A DNA stretch of 64,000 bases from Effrenium voratum (taxonomy: Eukaryota > Sar > Dinophyceae > Suessiales > Symbiodiniaceae), in the NCBI GenBank assembly GCA_963377175.1, contig CAUJNA010003738.1:1346501-1410500 (forward strand), read 5' to 3'. The first letter of the stretch is position 1, and every line of letters starts with the position of its first letter. The position numbers and the translations under genes were made by a program. The notes under the pieces are model-generated. The model was not told the origin of the DNA, did no database searches, and saw nothing but the letters and a program-made list of their open reading frames with translations. Shown here one piece after another: positions 52,480 through 63,767 of the stretch.

Positions 52480-55330
52480 TCTGTGGGGCCCTTGGGTCAC
52501 ATCAAAGGCTAGCCATGAAAAGCGGGGGTTCTCCAAAGGAACCGCACCCACCTGACATCAACATACGTCTCCTTGAGCTCGTCATTGCTGTTGCTGCTCC
52601 AGCCTCGGTTCTGCAAAAAGCTCAGGGACCTTTTCGTTGGACATATCTCTTCCTGGAATTAGAATGGCAACAAAGTTGGCTTCCTTTGGGTTTGCCTCCA
52701 AAACCGGCCGGAAGGGGAGTTGTGAAATATCTAAAGAGCTGGCTTCCTTTTGGTTTGCCTTCAAAACAGCCAAAAGGGGCGTTCCGAAAACAAACAAACA
52801 AACAAACAAACAAACAAACACGCCGTGAAAATGCATGCCCAGTTTTCTTGTGACTCGCCCGGCCCAAGAAACCAAGAAGGGAGAAGGAAGGACATATATT
52901 GGGGGTGAGGTCGCAAACCCAAAACCCGGTGCCCTGGGACGGCAAAGGACTTGAGCTGGGCTTCTCAAAATCGGAGCTCCCTTCAAACCCCAACCAAAAA
53001 GGGGGTCCCCATAGCGATCGCCACTGGGCCGCTGACTGCAGCTGTAGGGGATGCACGTGAGTTGCCCCACCTGCAAGCCCCGGGTGTGTCCAAAGGCTTG
53101 GCCCCAAACCGGGTTCCCTACCTTGAAACATCACCCCTGTCAAGGGAAACCCACCTTGCATGGGCCAAGAAGGTGATGTTCAAACTCACCAAAATGGCAG
53201 GAAACATAGAGGCCCCTGCCAAATGCCAGGTCTCATCGATTCAAAGAACGAAGGGGGTTCCTAGCTTGGATACATCTCCGATTTCAGTCTGAATGCCCAC
53301 TTAGCAAAACTTGCTCGTAAGCAGCTGACCAAAATGCCTCATCAAACTACAAGTCACCTGTCCAAGCGCCAACCCCAACAACAAAACACCGCACATACCT
53401 CACAAATATTGATTATAAATGGAAAACGGTACATACACTACCAAGTCCTTACATAGCTTCCGTTAGCTAACTGTTGAAATTCATGGTCGGTTGAGGGTTG
53501 CTCCAAAGGGCAAACATCTGGTCTCATATCAAGGATTTCCACCCTTGCTCCTCTTGTGGAGGCTCAGAGGGTTTGTGAAGGGCACAAAGGACACCGAGCA
53601 TTTGCCGCCGGGGGTCTCCTTGTGCGAAACACCATCTCTCCGCCACTTGCGCAGACTGGCCAACACCTGCGGCCCACATGCCGCCCTCCGGACAACATTT
53701 TGAGGGTCTCTCAAAACATATTTAGTTTTAGTTGGTTAAAGGGAAACCAACGGAACCCAATGGTCTCCGAACATTTGTTGCTGCGAACGTGTTGGCGAAA
53801 GCATATACCCAAGGCTGCCAACAGGGAGATAGCTGACTCGTTCGAATCGTTTTTTTTTGCGTCAGTGAAAGGGACCCCATCTGTTGGCTTCACAGGAAAT
53901 ACATTGCAAGCCCAGGAAGGGTACCCCACTTTGGCTGTGGGAACCAACCGCCTTTTGTGGTTGAACATAGGGAGTATTGGGCGGTACCCTCGGTCCTGCC
54001 CAAAAGAAACCTGCTGACATCCCCGTATTTGTTTCTGCCGTGTGAGCCAGGGTCGAAACTGCCAATCTGCGGGCTATGCCGTGGTTCCTTTGCAAGGAAT
54101 CCTTGGATCCGCGCGCAGTCCTCGCTGCTGCTGCATACGCCTGCACACATGAGCCACGGCTGAACCAAGCAACTCCTCCCCCAGAAGGACAGCCAAACTT
54201 TGCGTGCTCAAGATTACCCTCTAAACGGTGGCTTAAAAGGGCAGCCAATCCAGTCGAAAACTTCAGAACCCCTCAAAAACTCTCACTTTAAGGGACCCAG
54301 GAAACTGTTGGCGTGGTCGGCGTTTGGCCCCGTTTGGCCGCTCTTCATTCCCGGCCTCCCTAGACTCACTGGAAAGACCAGGACCGTCCAAGCAGAAAAT
54401 CAGACTAAAACCTGCGAAAAGTTCCGGCCTTGAACAATCAAGATACGGTACAGCCAAAACAGTCCATTGCTCACCTTGTGCAATGCACCAAAGCGCCCAT
54501 TGCATCCCAAGATGCCTGCAATTGGTTGAAACTCCCAGTCAAACAAGCACTCTTGGTTCATTGTGGACAACGTGCAAAAAGCTGCATGTACTTTGAAGGA
54601 GAAAGAAACAAGTTCAATAAACCAAGAGCAACCAGCCACTGCCAACAACATTGTCAATTGCTTTATTGAAGCATTCAACAATCCCTTAAGAACGCACACA
54701 CCGACACACCCACACCCACACACCCACACCCACACCCACACCCACACCCACACCCACCACGCACGCCCGCACGCACGCACAAGCACAAGCTGCTTGCAAG
54801 CTGCTTGTTGCTTGCAACCAGCAGGTGGCGCCGATGCGAACAACAAAACCTGTGGGGCAAACAGGCAACTCGCAAGCTGTGCAGGACTGCACGTCCTCCC
54901 TTCCACCCACATGGAAGCCAGCGGAGGAAATTGCCTAAACCAAGGCCTCTTCTGTTGTTCCATGTTGGTCCGTGGGAAGGTATAACTTTTTGCTAAGGTT
55001 GCGAGTCGCTCGTTCAATGAAAACAACCCCTTGTCTCATGCGGCAAATGTCAAGGTCTGAAGAATCCCACAAGCTTGCTGGTGCTCAGTAGGGAATGTTT
55101 CAGGGTTTTGGGAATGAACCTAGGGATTCCCTTAAAGAAAACCGTAGGGGATGGTTTATAGGGGGTCATTTCCTCGTTCCCAGCCCATCGAACCAGCAAG
55201 TGATGTTCCAGCAATTATATATATATATACCTCGAGGGCACCTAGTGGAGACTTTCTAGGGAAACTATGACCCATCTGCAACTGAACGTGAAAACCCAAA
55301 AACAAGAGCCATAGAAGAAACTCGTCTTGG
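52480..55330. other. Long stretch without a firm gene
   Basis: Holds a (CAAA)n tract (52,788-52,820) and a CCCACA/CACACC microsatellite (54,697-54,775). One GC-rich island at 53,575-53,705 is open on both strands (plus SLCETPSLRHLRRLANTC). A minus-strand stretch near 54,110-54,165 reads MCAGVCSSSEDCARIQGF, a cysteine spacing like PAN/Apple domains. None has decisive splice sites. Confidence 0.35.
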
Positions 55331-55333
55331 CAG

Positions 55334-55499
55334 GCCCTCCGTTTGTCGGCGGTTCCTAGCATTATCAAGCTGGGCCTGGCGGGGATGGCCTTGAAAATGT
55401 GTGACATCAGTTCCTTTGCCAGGCTGAAGGCTTTTCTGGGAGCACGGGAGATGATGAAGTTCTTCGCTTTGCTTCAGCCTTACAAGACTTGGTTGCTGT
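55334..55499 (+). CDS. Exon-like segment, helical unknown protein
   Basis: After GTCTTGGCAG (AG at 55,332-55,333) the plus strand reads ALRLSAVPSIIKLGLAG, then CDISSFARLKAFLGAR and FFALLQPYKTWLL. It is about 55 codons with consistent bias, hydrophobic and amphipathic. It runs up to the family D-related repeat at 55,500-55,605, which makes the 3-prime end unclear. Confidence 0.5.
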
Positions 55500-55605
55500 T
55501 GACCCCCCCGCCAAAAGTTTAACTTTTTGGGGGGTTAGTGGAAAACCCCTTGATGTCCCAAAAAGTTAAAGTCTAAAGATCCAACCCAATAGCAGTCAAG
55601 AAGCA
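55500..55605. repeat. Dispersed repeat related to family D
   Basis: CCAAAAGTTTAACTTTTTGG and CCCAAAAAGTTAAAGTCTAAAG. The second half matches 13,560-13,620. Confidence 0.7.
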
Positions 55606-56570
55606 GAGCTTGGCTTGCAACGCGTTTCAGCACGATGCTAGAACCTCTTGAAGTCTGCAAAGCAAAAAATGAAGCCAGTTTGAGCATTGAAGGGAAACCA
55701 CCCAAACCCTTCTTGGGTGTTCAAGGGAAACCACCCCAAGTAAGTTTAGAAGCCCTCCAAATGCAACCACTTGGGACCCAGCATACTGTGGGAGAACCGC
55801 CCACGTGCCTTCATTGACACCGCAGAGGCTGTTCGAGCTGCAGCAATCGTCTGGCGAGACATACGACTCAAATCTGACAGTTGGTTTTGATCCAAAAACC
55901 AAGGTGTGGGTCCCTATGTGGGTGTCACAAAAATGGCAACCTGGACTCTCAAACTACCCTTCAACGTGGGATGCGGATAGTTTGAAGGTCCAGGGTGGTC
56001 GAGACCGATGGACAAGAAGCAACAGCGCGATTCTTGCCGCACCGTTTTTTCGGAGGGGGCGCGGTCCCCAAGCTTCATTTACCCTGGTTTTGATTGTGGC
56101 TAGATGCCCGGAAAATGGGAGGGAGAGAGGCAAGCAACTGCCTGATGTCGCACCGTGCCAAGCAAGGCAGTACCATCCTATCAAGCATGGACAAGCACGG
56201 GTGGAGAAAAGGGTGTGTACTTCTATGTTTGTTGAAGTAGCGAGTTGCCAGACACTTCCGGGCTTGTCTCAAACGAACGACCTCCAACGTGGCTGGCCTT
56301 GTTATTTCCCCTGGAACAAACCGCCAAAGAATACACACACACACACACCTGGGAGCAGACGCAAATTGGGGAGATCCCAAGAAAAGTCATGATTTTACTT
56401 GCTGCTTCTTTTCCAGCGCCAACTAAACAGGCCTCGAATTTCGCCCACTCCCAAATGAAAAATAGGCTACTAGGTATCTTGACCAGAGCTCATATCCAAT
56501 TAAACACCCACAAAAATGGTGCCTGTGCTTTAGGCGACCCTTCCAAAATGGTGTTCCTTTTGGTTTCTCG

Positions 56571-56727
56571 TCCGGGGCGGCCCTGAGGTAAGGTTCCACG
56601 AGGGTTTTAGGAGGGTTCCACCAGGGTTCCACCAGGGTTCCACAGGGTTCTGCAAGGTTCTGCGAGGGCTGCGGGGTGGTGCGAGCACTAAAAGGAGCAC
56701 CGCATGCCGTTGGGGATATCACCTGAG
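56571..56727 (-). repeat. Dispersed repeat with GGAACCCT core, copy 2, inverted
   Basis: Inverse of 10329-10444 with more internal GGAACCCTGGT units. Confidence 0.85.
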
Positions 56728-56814
56728 CTTATTAGTTGAAATCAAGCGGGTACCCCCACCCCACCCACCCCGCCACCACGCCACCCCACCCACCCCGCCA
56801 CCACGCCCACCCCA

Positions 56815-56904
56815 TGAGCTCGCAATGTAACTCGCCGGCAGCACTGTTGCCCGAGCCCAGGTCGGAATGGTTGGAATTGCACCCGGAATCGCCCTGGCGC
56901 AAAG
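56815..56904 (+). CDS. Exon-like segment with a GC donor
   Basis: The plus strand reads SSQCNSPAALLPEPRSEW, then LELHPESPWRK, ending CGCAAAG followed by GCAAGG, a good GC-type donor. It follows a C-rich microsatellite (56,754-56,812). The acceptor is not clear. Confidence 0.4.
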
Positions 56905-57523
56905 GCAAGGTCCTACAGAAACCAACTAAGATGCACAGCTGTTCCCGTGCGTTTTTGGCAAAAACCGCAGATTCCTCTAGAAACTCCGTGTGTGCAAAAG
57001 CGCAGATTCCTGCAGATGTGTGACAATAATTCAAATCCAGTAAGCCATCCGCAAGTACAGGCCCTCATAGCGGGCCCATTTTAGCCATCTCCAATGGACA
57101 CCTACAGCTCTGGCAGGCAAAACCCCGCGCGCGCATGATTCCGAGCAGGCACCGCAAACCGCCGAACGAGGAAATGGACAAACTCACCAAGGCATGACAA
57201 CCAAGATGAGCAATAAAAGCCTGGTGTTGGACTTCTGGAAAGTCGTGTGTTTAAAATCTCGCCCTCCCAGCTCTCGCCCGCAACAATCCATCGCAATCCA
57301 GGCTTCCGAAAAAGAAAAAAGAAAACAAAGCTGCAAATGCTGCAAGAACAAGCCCATAATTCAGCTCCCGGAAAAGAAAAACTGAAACAGCAACTGCAAG
57401 AAACCGGCTGACACTCTGCTGCACCTTCCCCCACCGCCACCCCACCACTCCCCCCCACTCCACCGTCCTGAAGTTGCGCCTGCAGGTTCTGAGTCCCCGG
57501 CCTGAGGCAATTCAGTGGGACAT
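56905..57523. other. No supported gene
   Basis: Nothing exon-like stands out. Contains an A-rich patch at 57,305-57,330. Confidence 0.35.
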
Positions 57524-57626
57524 GGCTGTGGGTCAAAAATAGGTACCCAAAATGGCTTGCCCTAGAAGGAAACATGGACCAAAACCTGCGGTCCACTTCC
57601 TGGTGGTTTTATTTTGACCCACAGCC
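57524..57626. repeat. Dispersed TIR element family A, copy 4
   Basis: Near-perfect ends GGCTGTGGGTCAAAA and TTTTGACCCACAGCC. Internal GGAAACATGGACCAAAACC. The best-preserved family A copy. Confidence 0.9.
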
Positions 57627-58218
57627 ACATAAAAACTTGGGGACTCCCAAAACACGTGAGGAGGAAACCTTCGGAGTGTACCTGTGACAGAGCCCTCATG
57701 GACTCCCCAGCTACCCGCTATGCAACCTCACGTGGCGCAAGCCGAACCGTGGGGACCTGCTCCAAGGAGTTCGCTGACGCTGAGGTCCGCTCCCACAATG
57801 ACAATCCAAGGGTATACTGCTCGGAGAGTTGTTGGAATGAAACATGGTTGAGGGCAGAGCGTTAGGGCTGCTTTCTTCGATACCAAGACAAAGCAGTCGT
57901 GCGGGCGGCACCCCCAACTTTGATATCACAGACCGGGTTACTTGGCTGTGTGTCTTTTTTTTGAGGGTCCCCTTGTTGGACATTTGTTTAACATGATCAA
58001 GGGCGTTTAATGAGTGTCATATCGGTGTGTCTTAAACTAGGGTTCGGTTTCCGTTTGGTTTCCCTTTTCCCATTATACATGTATACATATATATATATAT
58101 AATATTGGTACCCTTATAAACAAGACACCCCCATAGTCATTCTGTTACCATGTGTGTTTGACCCTTTGACAGGGGACCCGGTCTTTCTTGTTGCAGGCAA
58201 AAGCTCAAGTGAATCACG

Positions 58219-58333
58219 GGCCCCCGGCAGGGTGTAGATGAGTTGGATGTCCGGGGTCAGGTCGCTGCGGTAGGTGTAGAAGTAGCTGATCCTGAGGTTT
58301 GCGGGCAGAAACGGCCGGGGCAAACGGGGTGTC
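58219..58333 (-). CDS. Exon-like segment, unknown protein
   Basis: After GTGGTTGAG the minus strand reads TPRLPRPFLPANLRISYF, then YTYRSDLTPDIQLIYTLPG. The end is followed by GTGATT. Third-position G/C is above 80 percent, clearly better than the other strand. The tyrosine-rich beta pattern is not assigned. Confidence 0.6.
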
Positions 58334-58774
58334 TCAACCACGCGGGTGTTTTTTTGTAGCAAGCCGATACTCTGCAGAGTACAATGGAACCCGACAAAAA
58401 AAAGAACAAAAACTTGCTGTGTAGTAGATGAATCTGCAGGGGTGTACGCCCTTTTTGAGTCAGGTTTGGAGGGGAACTGCTCCAAAAGGGTTAGCTTCCA
58501 TGTTCGCCTCTTTTGAAGGTAACCCGAACGTCAACCCCGGCTGCAGGTATACACCGTTTGCGGGCATGCTGTTCGAGGTATATGGTAACGCAGTCTAAAT
58601 CCTTTTGTAAGTACCCTCAGATTAGCTTCTAATCAATCCAAAGTCAACTCTAGTCGACAACTTCCTATGACTATGTAAAAACAGATCCCCCGCACTAATA
58701 ATTAATGTGGGGGCAACCGGGGGGGACTTACTAATTTCGCAAAATCATCGGGGGTGATCGAAGGAGGGTATGTG

Positions 58775-58885
58775 GGTGTGTCATTTAGGGTACCACTTGT
58801 TCGGTCGCTTTAAAGGGAAATCAAGAGGAACATCTCCTCTTGGGGGGTCCTCTAAAAAGAGACCACACCCATGTAAGGTCATATC
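58775..58885. repeat. Dispersed repeat family F, copy
   Basis: TAGGGTACCAC, then CTTTAAAGGGAAATCAAGAGG and GGGGTCCTCTAAAAAGAGACC. Confidence 0.6.
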
Positions 58886-59030
58886 GAAATGTGGGGGCAA
58901 CTGGGGGGGGGGGGGCTTATTCATTTCGGAATATCATCAGGGCTCATCTAGGGAGTGTATGTGTCTGAGTCTGGACATAAAAAAGATTTGATTTTTATTT
59001 TTATTTGTTTAAGGCTCCAAGCATTAGAGA

Positions 59031-59129
59031 TTAATCCTTGCCGAGGCGCGTCTTCTGCACTGCAGCCCGGGGGGTCTTCTCTGTGCGGCGCTCATAGTAG
59101 CGGCAGTCGGGGTAGCCTGGCTGAACCGG
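59031..59129 (-). CDS. Probable last coding exon (32 codons plus TAA)
   Basis: After CCCTCTGAAG (AG at 59,130-59,131) the minus strand reads PVQPGYPDCRYYERRTEK, then a basic tail ending TRLGKD and TAA. Codon bias is very strong up to the stop and vanishes after it. A terminal exon is the simplest reading, though the stop could lie in an intron if splicing occurs earlier. Confidence 0.55.
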   Translation of the reverse strand, partial: PVQPGYPDCRYYERRTEKTPRAAVQKTRLGKD

Positions 59130-60099
59130 CTTCAGAGGGGTTTGTTTCCAACTGAGATTGTTGACATCCTTTTTGGTGCTCATTTAATCCAACCCCAAAA
59201 AGAGGATGGTGTCCAGACACTCATTAAACTAAAGTTCATGCGGTGCCACTCAGGGTTGGTTGGACCACCAATTTCCGGCCCCCCTTTAACCGAGGTGCCA
59301 AAAAGAGGTTGTTCACACAACAGGGGTTTAATCTGTTTCAGCAGAGAGTATTGGCCCTCTGGTTGCTTCCGTGGAACCCGGAGGAAAATGGTCCAGGGTA
59401 AGAAGGGACCACGTTGAGAGGGTGACGTGTGAGGGGTTGACTCCCTCTGAAGGGATTTTTGGGAAAGGATTCTGACCCTCGCTTGAAGGGGGGAGCTCTG
59501 CAGCAATGGAGGGGCGTGGGCAACCCCTTAGGGGAAGGAAAGGCGCCACCTCTTCTGGGGGGGGTCCCTCTAGCAAACACCCAAACTGGTCAGCTAGTGT
59601 AGACTGGGCTCGACCCGCTCAACCCGGCCAGCCAAATTTCACCCGCCTACCTCTTTTTTGGTCCGCCGGTTTGTCTCATATGGGAAACGAGGACTGGAGC
59701 CGCAACAAGGGGTGGGGGTCCTTTTGGTTCCGAAAAAAACGTCACAAAGCCCGCCCTGGCACCTTGCAATAGGTTGGTTCGTTTTTTTGCACGGAAGGCA
59801 AGGCCGGAGGAAGACCAACCAGTTGGCTTGGTCTAACTGACCCCTGCAAAATTGTGCTTCATCCTTTGCCAACCAGCGGGGAAACAGGCATTGTCCAAAA
59901 GGTCAAGTTGGATCGACTTAGGAACGGCCCGTAAGCCCAAACATGTGGCCATAGGAACAAAAAAAAGCGGTGCCTGCTCTGAAGGGGATCAGAAAACAAG
60001 GTCGAAACGGGGACCCAACTCCCTTCGAAACTCCGCCAGGCCAGCGAGTCGGACTGCCACCGCATGCGAGAAAACCTCCCCTAGCCTTGGTCCTGGCAG

Positions 60100-60225
60100 C
60101 TGGAGCACTTGCTGAAGGAGGTCCGCGACATGAAGCACGTCGCAAACCTGCCCCGAGGCTATGTCACGTCGCGACCCATACCGAACCTTCGTGGAGATCC
60201 GGTGATCAAGCTGGCGTCCGATTTG
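60100..60225 (+). CDS. Exon, 42 codons with canonical splice sites
   Basis: Preceded by GGTCCTGGCAG and followed by GTGAGG: 126 bp in phase 0. It encodes LEHLLKEVRDMKHVANLP, then RGYVTSRPIPNLRGDPVIK. Strong codon bias and clean sites on both ends make this the best exon on the right side. Family not recognised. Confidence 0.65.
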
Positions 60226-60360
60226 GTGAGGGGGAAAAAAAGGTCAAAGAAACACAAAGTGCAATCCCACAATGGTTTCTCTGTGGAAACACCAACCGCC
60301 TAAAAAAAAACATCCTGACTGAGCTGCCCAAAGATCTCTAAGTTAATAGCCGCCGCCCGC

Positions 60361-60422
60361 CTCGCGCGATAGTCGAAGGAGGCGCAGTCTTTGGTGGTGA
60401 GGCAGCGCAGGGCGCACTCCGC
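60361..60422 (-). CDS. Exon, PAN/Apple-like domain part
   Basis: After CACTTCGAAAG (AG at 60,423-60,424) the minus strand reads AECALRCLTTKDCASFDY and ends CGCGCGAG followed by GCGGGC, a GC donor. The C-x3-C-x5-C-x2-F-x-Y spacing is typical of PAN/Apple domains, which bind protein or carbohydrate outside the cell. Only about 20 residues are visible, so the assignment is tentative. Confidence 0.5.
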
Positions 60423-60429
60423 CTTTCGA

Positions 60430-61017
60430 AGTGAAAAAATCGGGGTGGGGGGGGGGGGGTATTGTTGACCCCTTTTCATAGCGGGGTGGGGGGTGTTCCT
60501 CTCCAAAAGTGGTCTGATTCCCTCTAGGTGTTGATTCATTGATTCCTTGTCTATTCTTTTCAACCATCCTTCTTTTCTTGAAAGCCGATCGCTGCTTCCA
60601 ACCTGGGCTTTGAATATGGTTTCTTGCAAAGAAGGATCCCAGAATGGGGAAGCTTCCCCAAGAAACACCATTCAGTTCATTCATAGGGGGGGTGTTCCTC
60701 TCCAAAAGGAATTCCCCACACCCAGGACACCCCCCTAGGCATAAACTGGGGTTGAAATCTGTGGGGTTCACAAATTCAGGGCATTTTGCTGTCCCACAGA
60801 AATCTTGGTGCTTGAGCCCTTGTGAAACTCCCAGGGGTTGATTCCTTGTCCATTCTTTCCAATCGTTCTTTTCGAGAATCGGTCGGTTCCGGAGGTCTGG
60901 AAAGATTCGGATCCCTAAGAATGGAGATGGAAGATAGCACTAGAGAAACACGACTTGGTGGGGCTTACTCCTGAACCTTCGCTTCTTTGCTACTCTCTGT
61001 GGCTTCCCTTTATCTTC
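60430..61017. other. No supported gene
   Basis: A G run lies at 60,448-60,462. The GGGGTGTTCCTCTCCAAAAG word occurs twice (60,489 and 60,690), suggesting a local duplication. Confidence 0.4.
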
Positions 61018-61121
61018 CACTTGGTTAAGGCCCAGGAAAAAAAGAAAACATATTTCCGGTAGTGATGACTTCCCTTTAAAATCAACAAGGGGAAAAAAGA
61101 AAACTACTCTTAAGCAAATGG
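61018..61121. repeat. Dispersed TIR element family G, copy 3
   Basis: CCACTTGGTTAAG left, CTTAAGCAAATGG right, with the CCCAGGAAAAAAAG core. Confidence 0.8.
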
Positions 61122-61939
61122 AGGCGAATGTTTTCTCGGCTCCGACGAGCCGATAAAGAGAGTTCAACACCATCGGCGGCCGTTTTCTTTTTATTCGGGG
61201 TCTTAAGGAGCGAGTTGCTTTTTTTGGAGTGGGTGCTTCCCAATAGAAGGACCTCCAGAACAGGGTTCGCCTCATTTTGTTCAGGGTGTTTCCCAGCAAC
61301 AGCTCTGGGCCTCCAGTCTTGGGCTTGGTTCTGGGCTTTTGGTTCCTGGAGGGTTCCTGCGAAGTTCCGAGCCTGACATCCCCGGAACTGAGTTTAACTG
61401 AGTCCACCCATTTTGGCACCTCACTTCCTGAGTTGGCCAAAACAAGCCCAAGCTCTGTATTTTCCCAACGGGTCCCAAAAAGTTCTTCAAGTGCAACTTG
61501 GGAAGTGAGGCACTCTCTGCTTCTCTGGCCTGATTGCACATGAAGCCTTCGGTATTGGACCTTTTCGGGAGCTGGGTTTCCACGGAATGAGGACCGGAAA
61601 TTAATATTGAACCATTCACCAGATGTTCGGAGGGAAACATATACATGGTATACAATCAGCCTTTGATTGAACGGGTTGGGTTACAAAGGGTTGGCTTGCT
61701 TACATCAATGATCTGCACTAGTCATTGTTGGCAATTCACCAGCCTGAATTCCGGAATCCAAGAGAGAGCCTCATCACGGGTGAGCTCGAACTCCCTCCCC
61801 CTTGTGAGCTCACCATCATAATTGCACAATGTGGCAACTGATCTGTGTCCATTCAAGTCACGTAGCCTTTATGGTTCTGCCAATACCCAGCTAAGGCTCT
61901 CAGAGAACTGCCTGCAGATCCTTTTGCGCAGAAAGACAT

Positions 61940-62041
61940 GGGTGTGGGTCAAAATTAAACGACTAAAAGACCGCAGATTTTGGTCCATGTTTCCATTTGC
62001 CAAGGTTCTGTTTTGGGTATCTATGTTTGACCCTCAGCCAC
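61940..62041. repeat. Dispersed TIR element family A, copy 5, inverted
   Basis: GGTGTGGGTCAAAA left, TTTGACCCTCAGCC right. Internal GGTCCATGTTTCC. Confidence 0.85.
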
Positions 62042-62254
62042 ACGTGGATCCATTCGGCCGTGGCTTCGACGTGAGGTCGTGGATCTCGACCCTCCATGGA
62101 ACCCAAACCAAAGGGGTGCCTTGAAAATACACCAAGCGCCAAAATCGACGCGAAGGCGAGGCCAAATGTCAACTGGGCCCTGCCTCACTCATGCAGTTCT
62201 CGGTCTTGTAATCGTCATTGTTCCTCAGCATAGAACATGTTTTTTTGTGACAAG

Positions 62255-62321
62255 GGCCATCCCTGCGAATGGTGGTTGCGGTTGGGTGGAAGAAGAGGCC
62301 GCCATGCCCTTCAACGCCCCG
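62255..62321 (+). CDS. Possible short exon with GTGAGT donor
   Basis: TTTTTTGTGACAAG precedes it and GTGAGT follows it. One frame reads AIPANGGCGWVEEEAAMP. It is short, so coding potential is modest. Confidence 0.4.
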
Positions 62322-62494
62322 GTGAGTTTCCGATAGGAATTGCCCCACCCACTTTCGCCCTGGTGTACTTGTTTGTCACTCTGGGTATGTCGGGTGTTCT
62401 TGGCACTAAACATGGGAACACTCAAAGCCCTCATTTTCCACAATGCCCCAACCACATGTTCCTTCCTCGTGTCACGTTTCCCTTGGGTTTCCAG

Positions 62495-62563
62495 GGAGCT
62501 CCCGGAGATCTCAAGGCTCACAGCGTCAAAGAGCTCACCGGATGTTGCGAAGCTGCGGCGGAG
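62495..62563 (+). CDS. Possible short exon, 23 codons
   Basis: A pyrimidine-rich tract ending GGGTTTCCAG precedes it and GTTGGG follows it (69 bp, phase 0). It encodes GAPGDLKAHSVKELTG. The minus strand is also open with slightly better bias (LRRSFATSGELFDAVS), so the strand is unsure. Confidence 0.35.
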
Positions 62564-62598
62564 GTTGGGTTTGCTTGTAAACTTGGACATCCGCAAAA

Positions 62599-62720
62599 CA
62601 GGGATCCTTACAATATACACCTGAACATTGCCTGGTAAATGGTGGTTTACCTCCATGTTGGTGGAAAAAGCAACATGTTTCAAATGGGCAAAATGGAGAT
62701 CTTTTAAGGAGCCCTGCAAA
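62599..62720. repeat. Dispersed repeat family C, copy 3
   Basis: CAGGGATCCTTACAATATAC, then ACCTGAACATTGCCTGGTAA, up to AAGGAGCCCTGC, as in 6563-6684. Confidence 0.85.
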
Positions 62721-63059
62721 ACTGAGGTCCTCTTGGGACCTGGAAAGGGTTCCAAGGCGGTGCGGACCAAGGTTTTTGTTTGCTTCTCCGAGCCAAAAGG
62801 TTGGTTGCCATGTGCCAGCTGTCACGGGCCTGCCAAGGCGCATGTCACATCATGCTTGTAGGCGTGGTACTTGGTGCCAAGCTGAAATGCTTCTTACAAC
62901 AAGGTCAAGGTCCGAAAAAGTCAGGCGCATGTGTACACTCTTGCTAAACGATTCTTTCGCGAAGCATTATGCTCGGAAGTCCCTTGTCTTGTCGGGAGCA
63001 GGCTCTTCCTAGGACTGCTCTTGGTATGCCGCGCGATCTGTTGCACGGCCGGTTGAGTT

Positions 63060-63570
63060 GAAGCCACGGTGGGTGTTGGCTTGCGCTGGGCTCCGAGTTT
63101 GGGCCTTTACCGCCTTTACCTTTCAAAAAGGAGATTGCTCTACCTGCAGCGGCTGTTGCTGCTTGCCACCTCGGAACACTTTGTTTTTGTGCTTGGGGCG
63201 GCTGACCGCCAAGAATTGTGGATTGCTTCGTTGATGCGTGATTCTAGTTGAGGGCGCATTCCAATGTGAGGGCGTCGCTGCCAAGCTCTGACGAGTTGCC
63301 AGACTGGTTTGCCAGAGCTGCCGATGAGGCTTGGCCCAAGGTTGTGCGCCGCGCTTTTGGCAGCGCGTTTGCGCAGTGTGAAAGCAACCGGATGGCTTGT
63401 TGGGAGGATTGCCTTTCGCGAGATGCAGAAGCTTGCGGCGTGGAGCTTCCCAGTGACCTTGTTGCTTAAAGCCGCCGCGCTGAAGCCAAGCGTATGGAGT
63501 GTGGTCCTTGTGGCGTCGCTTGCAGCTCAGTGCGGAGGTTGGTTGCGTAACAGAGCGGCAGCTCGCTAGT
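63060..63570 (+). pseudogene. Coding-like region with frame breaks
   Basis: The plus strand reads LLYLQRLLLLATSEHFVF, then VLGAADRQELWIASLM, which resembles the last strand and Trp helix of a PH domain, up to a stop at 63,249. In another frame 63,248-63,469 reads WFARAADEAWPKVVRR and ECGVEL-like helices. The frame switches and internal stops, without obvious introns, suggest a decayed or multi-exon coding region. Confidence 0.3.
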
Positions 63571-63622
63571 TCGCTCCCCCAGTAGGGTTTGCTTGGCTTG
63601 CCACACACACACACACACGCAC

Positions 63623-63767
63623 TTTCATGAGCGTGCGCGGGTTGTTAAGCATCTGCAAGCCAGCCAGCACTGCATCAGGCTGTTGCGACTGTTGACGGAC
63701 CCTCTGCCCGAGGAGGAGGTTGACAGGCTTGATGCCGCCCAGCTTGAAGAGGAGCACGCCAGAAAGG
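63623..63767 (+). CDS. Exon-like segment, helical
   Basis: Just after a short (AC)n tract the plus strand reads RARVVKHLQASQHCIRLL, then LTDPLPEEEVDRLDAAQ and EEEHARKG, ending before GTAAGG, a canonical donor. Strong codon bias. No family recognised. Sequence after 63,790 again looks coding (VEVVGSAGLPTLDSEHF) and may be the next exon at the window edge. Confidence 0.5.
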
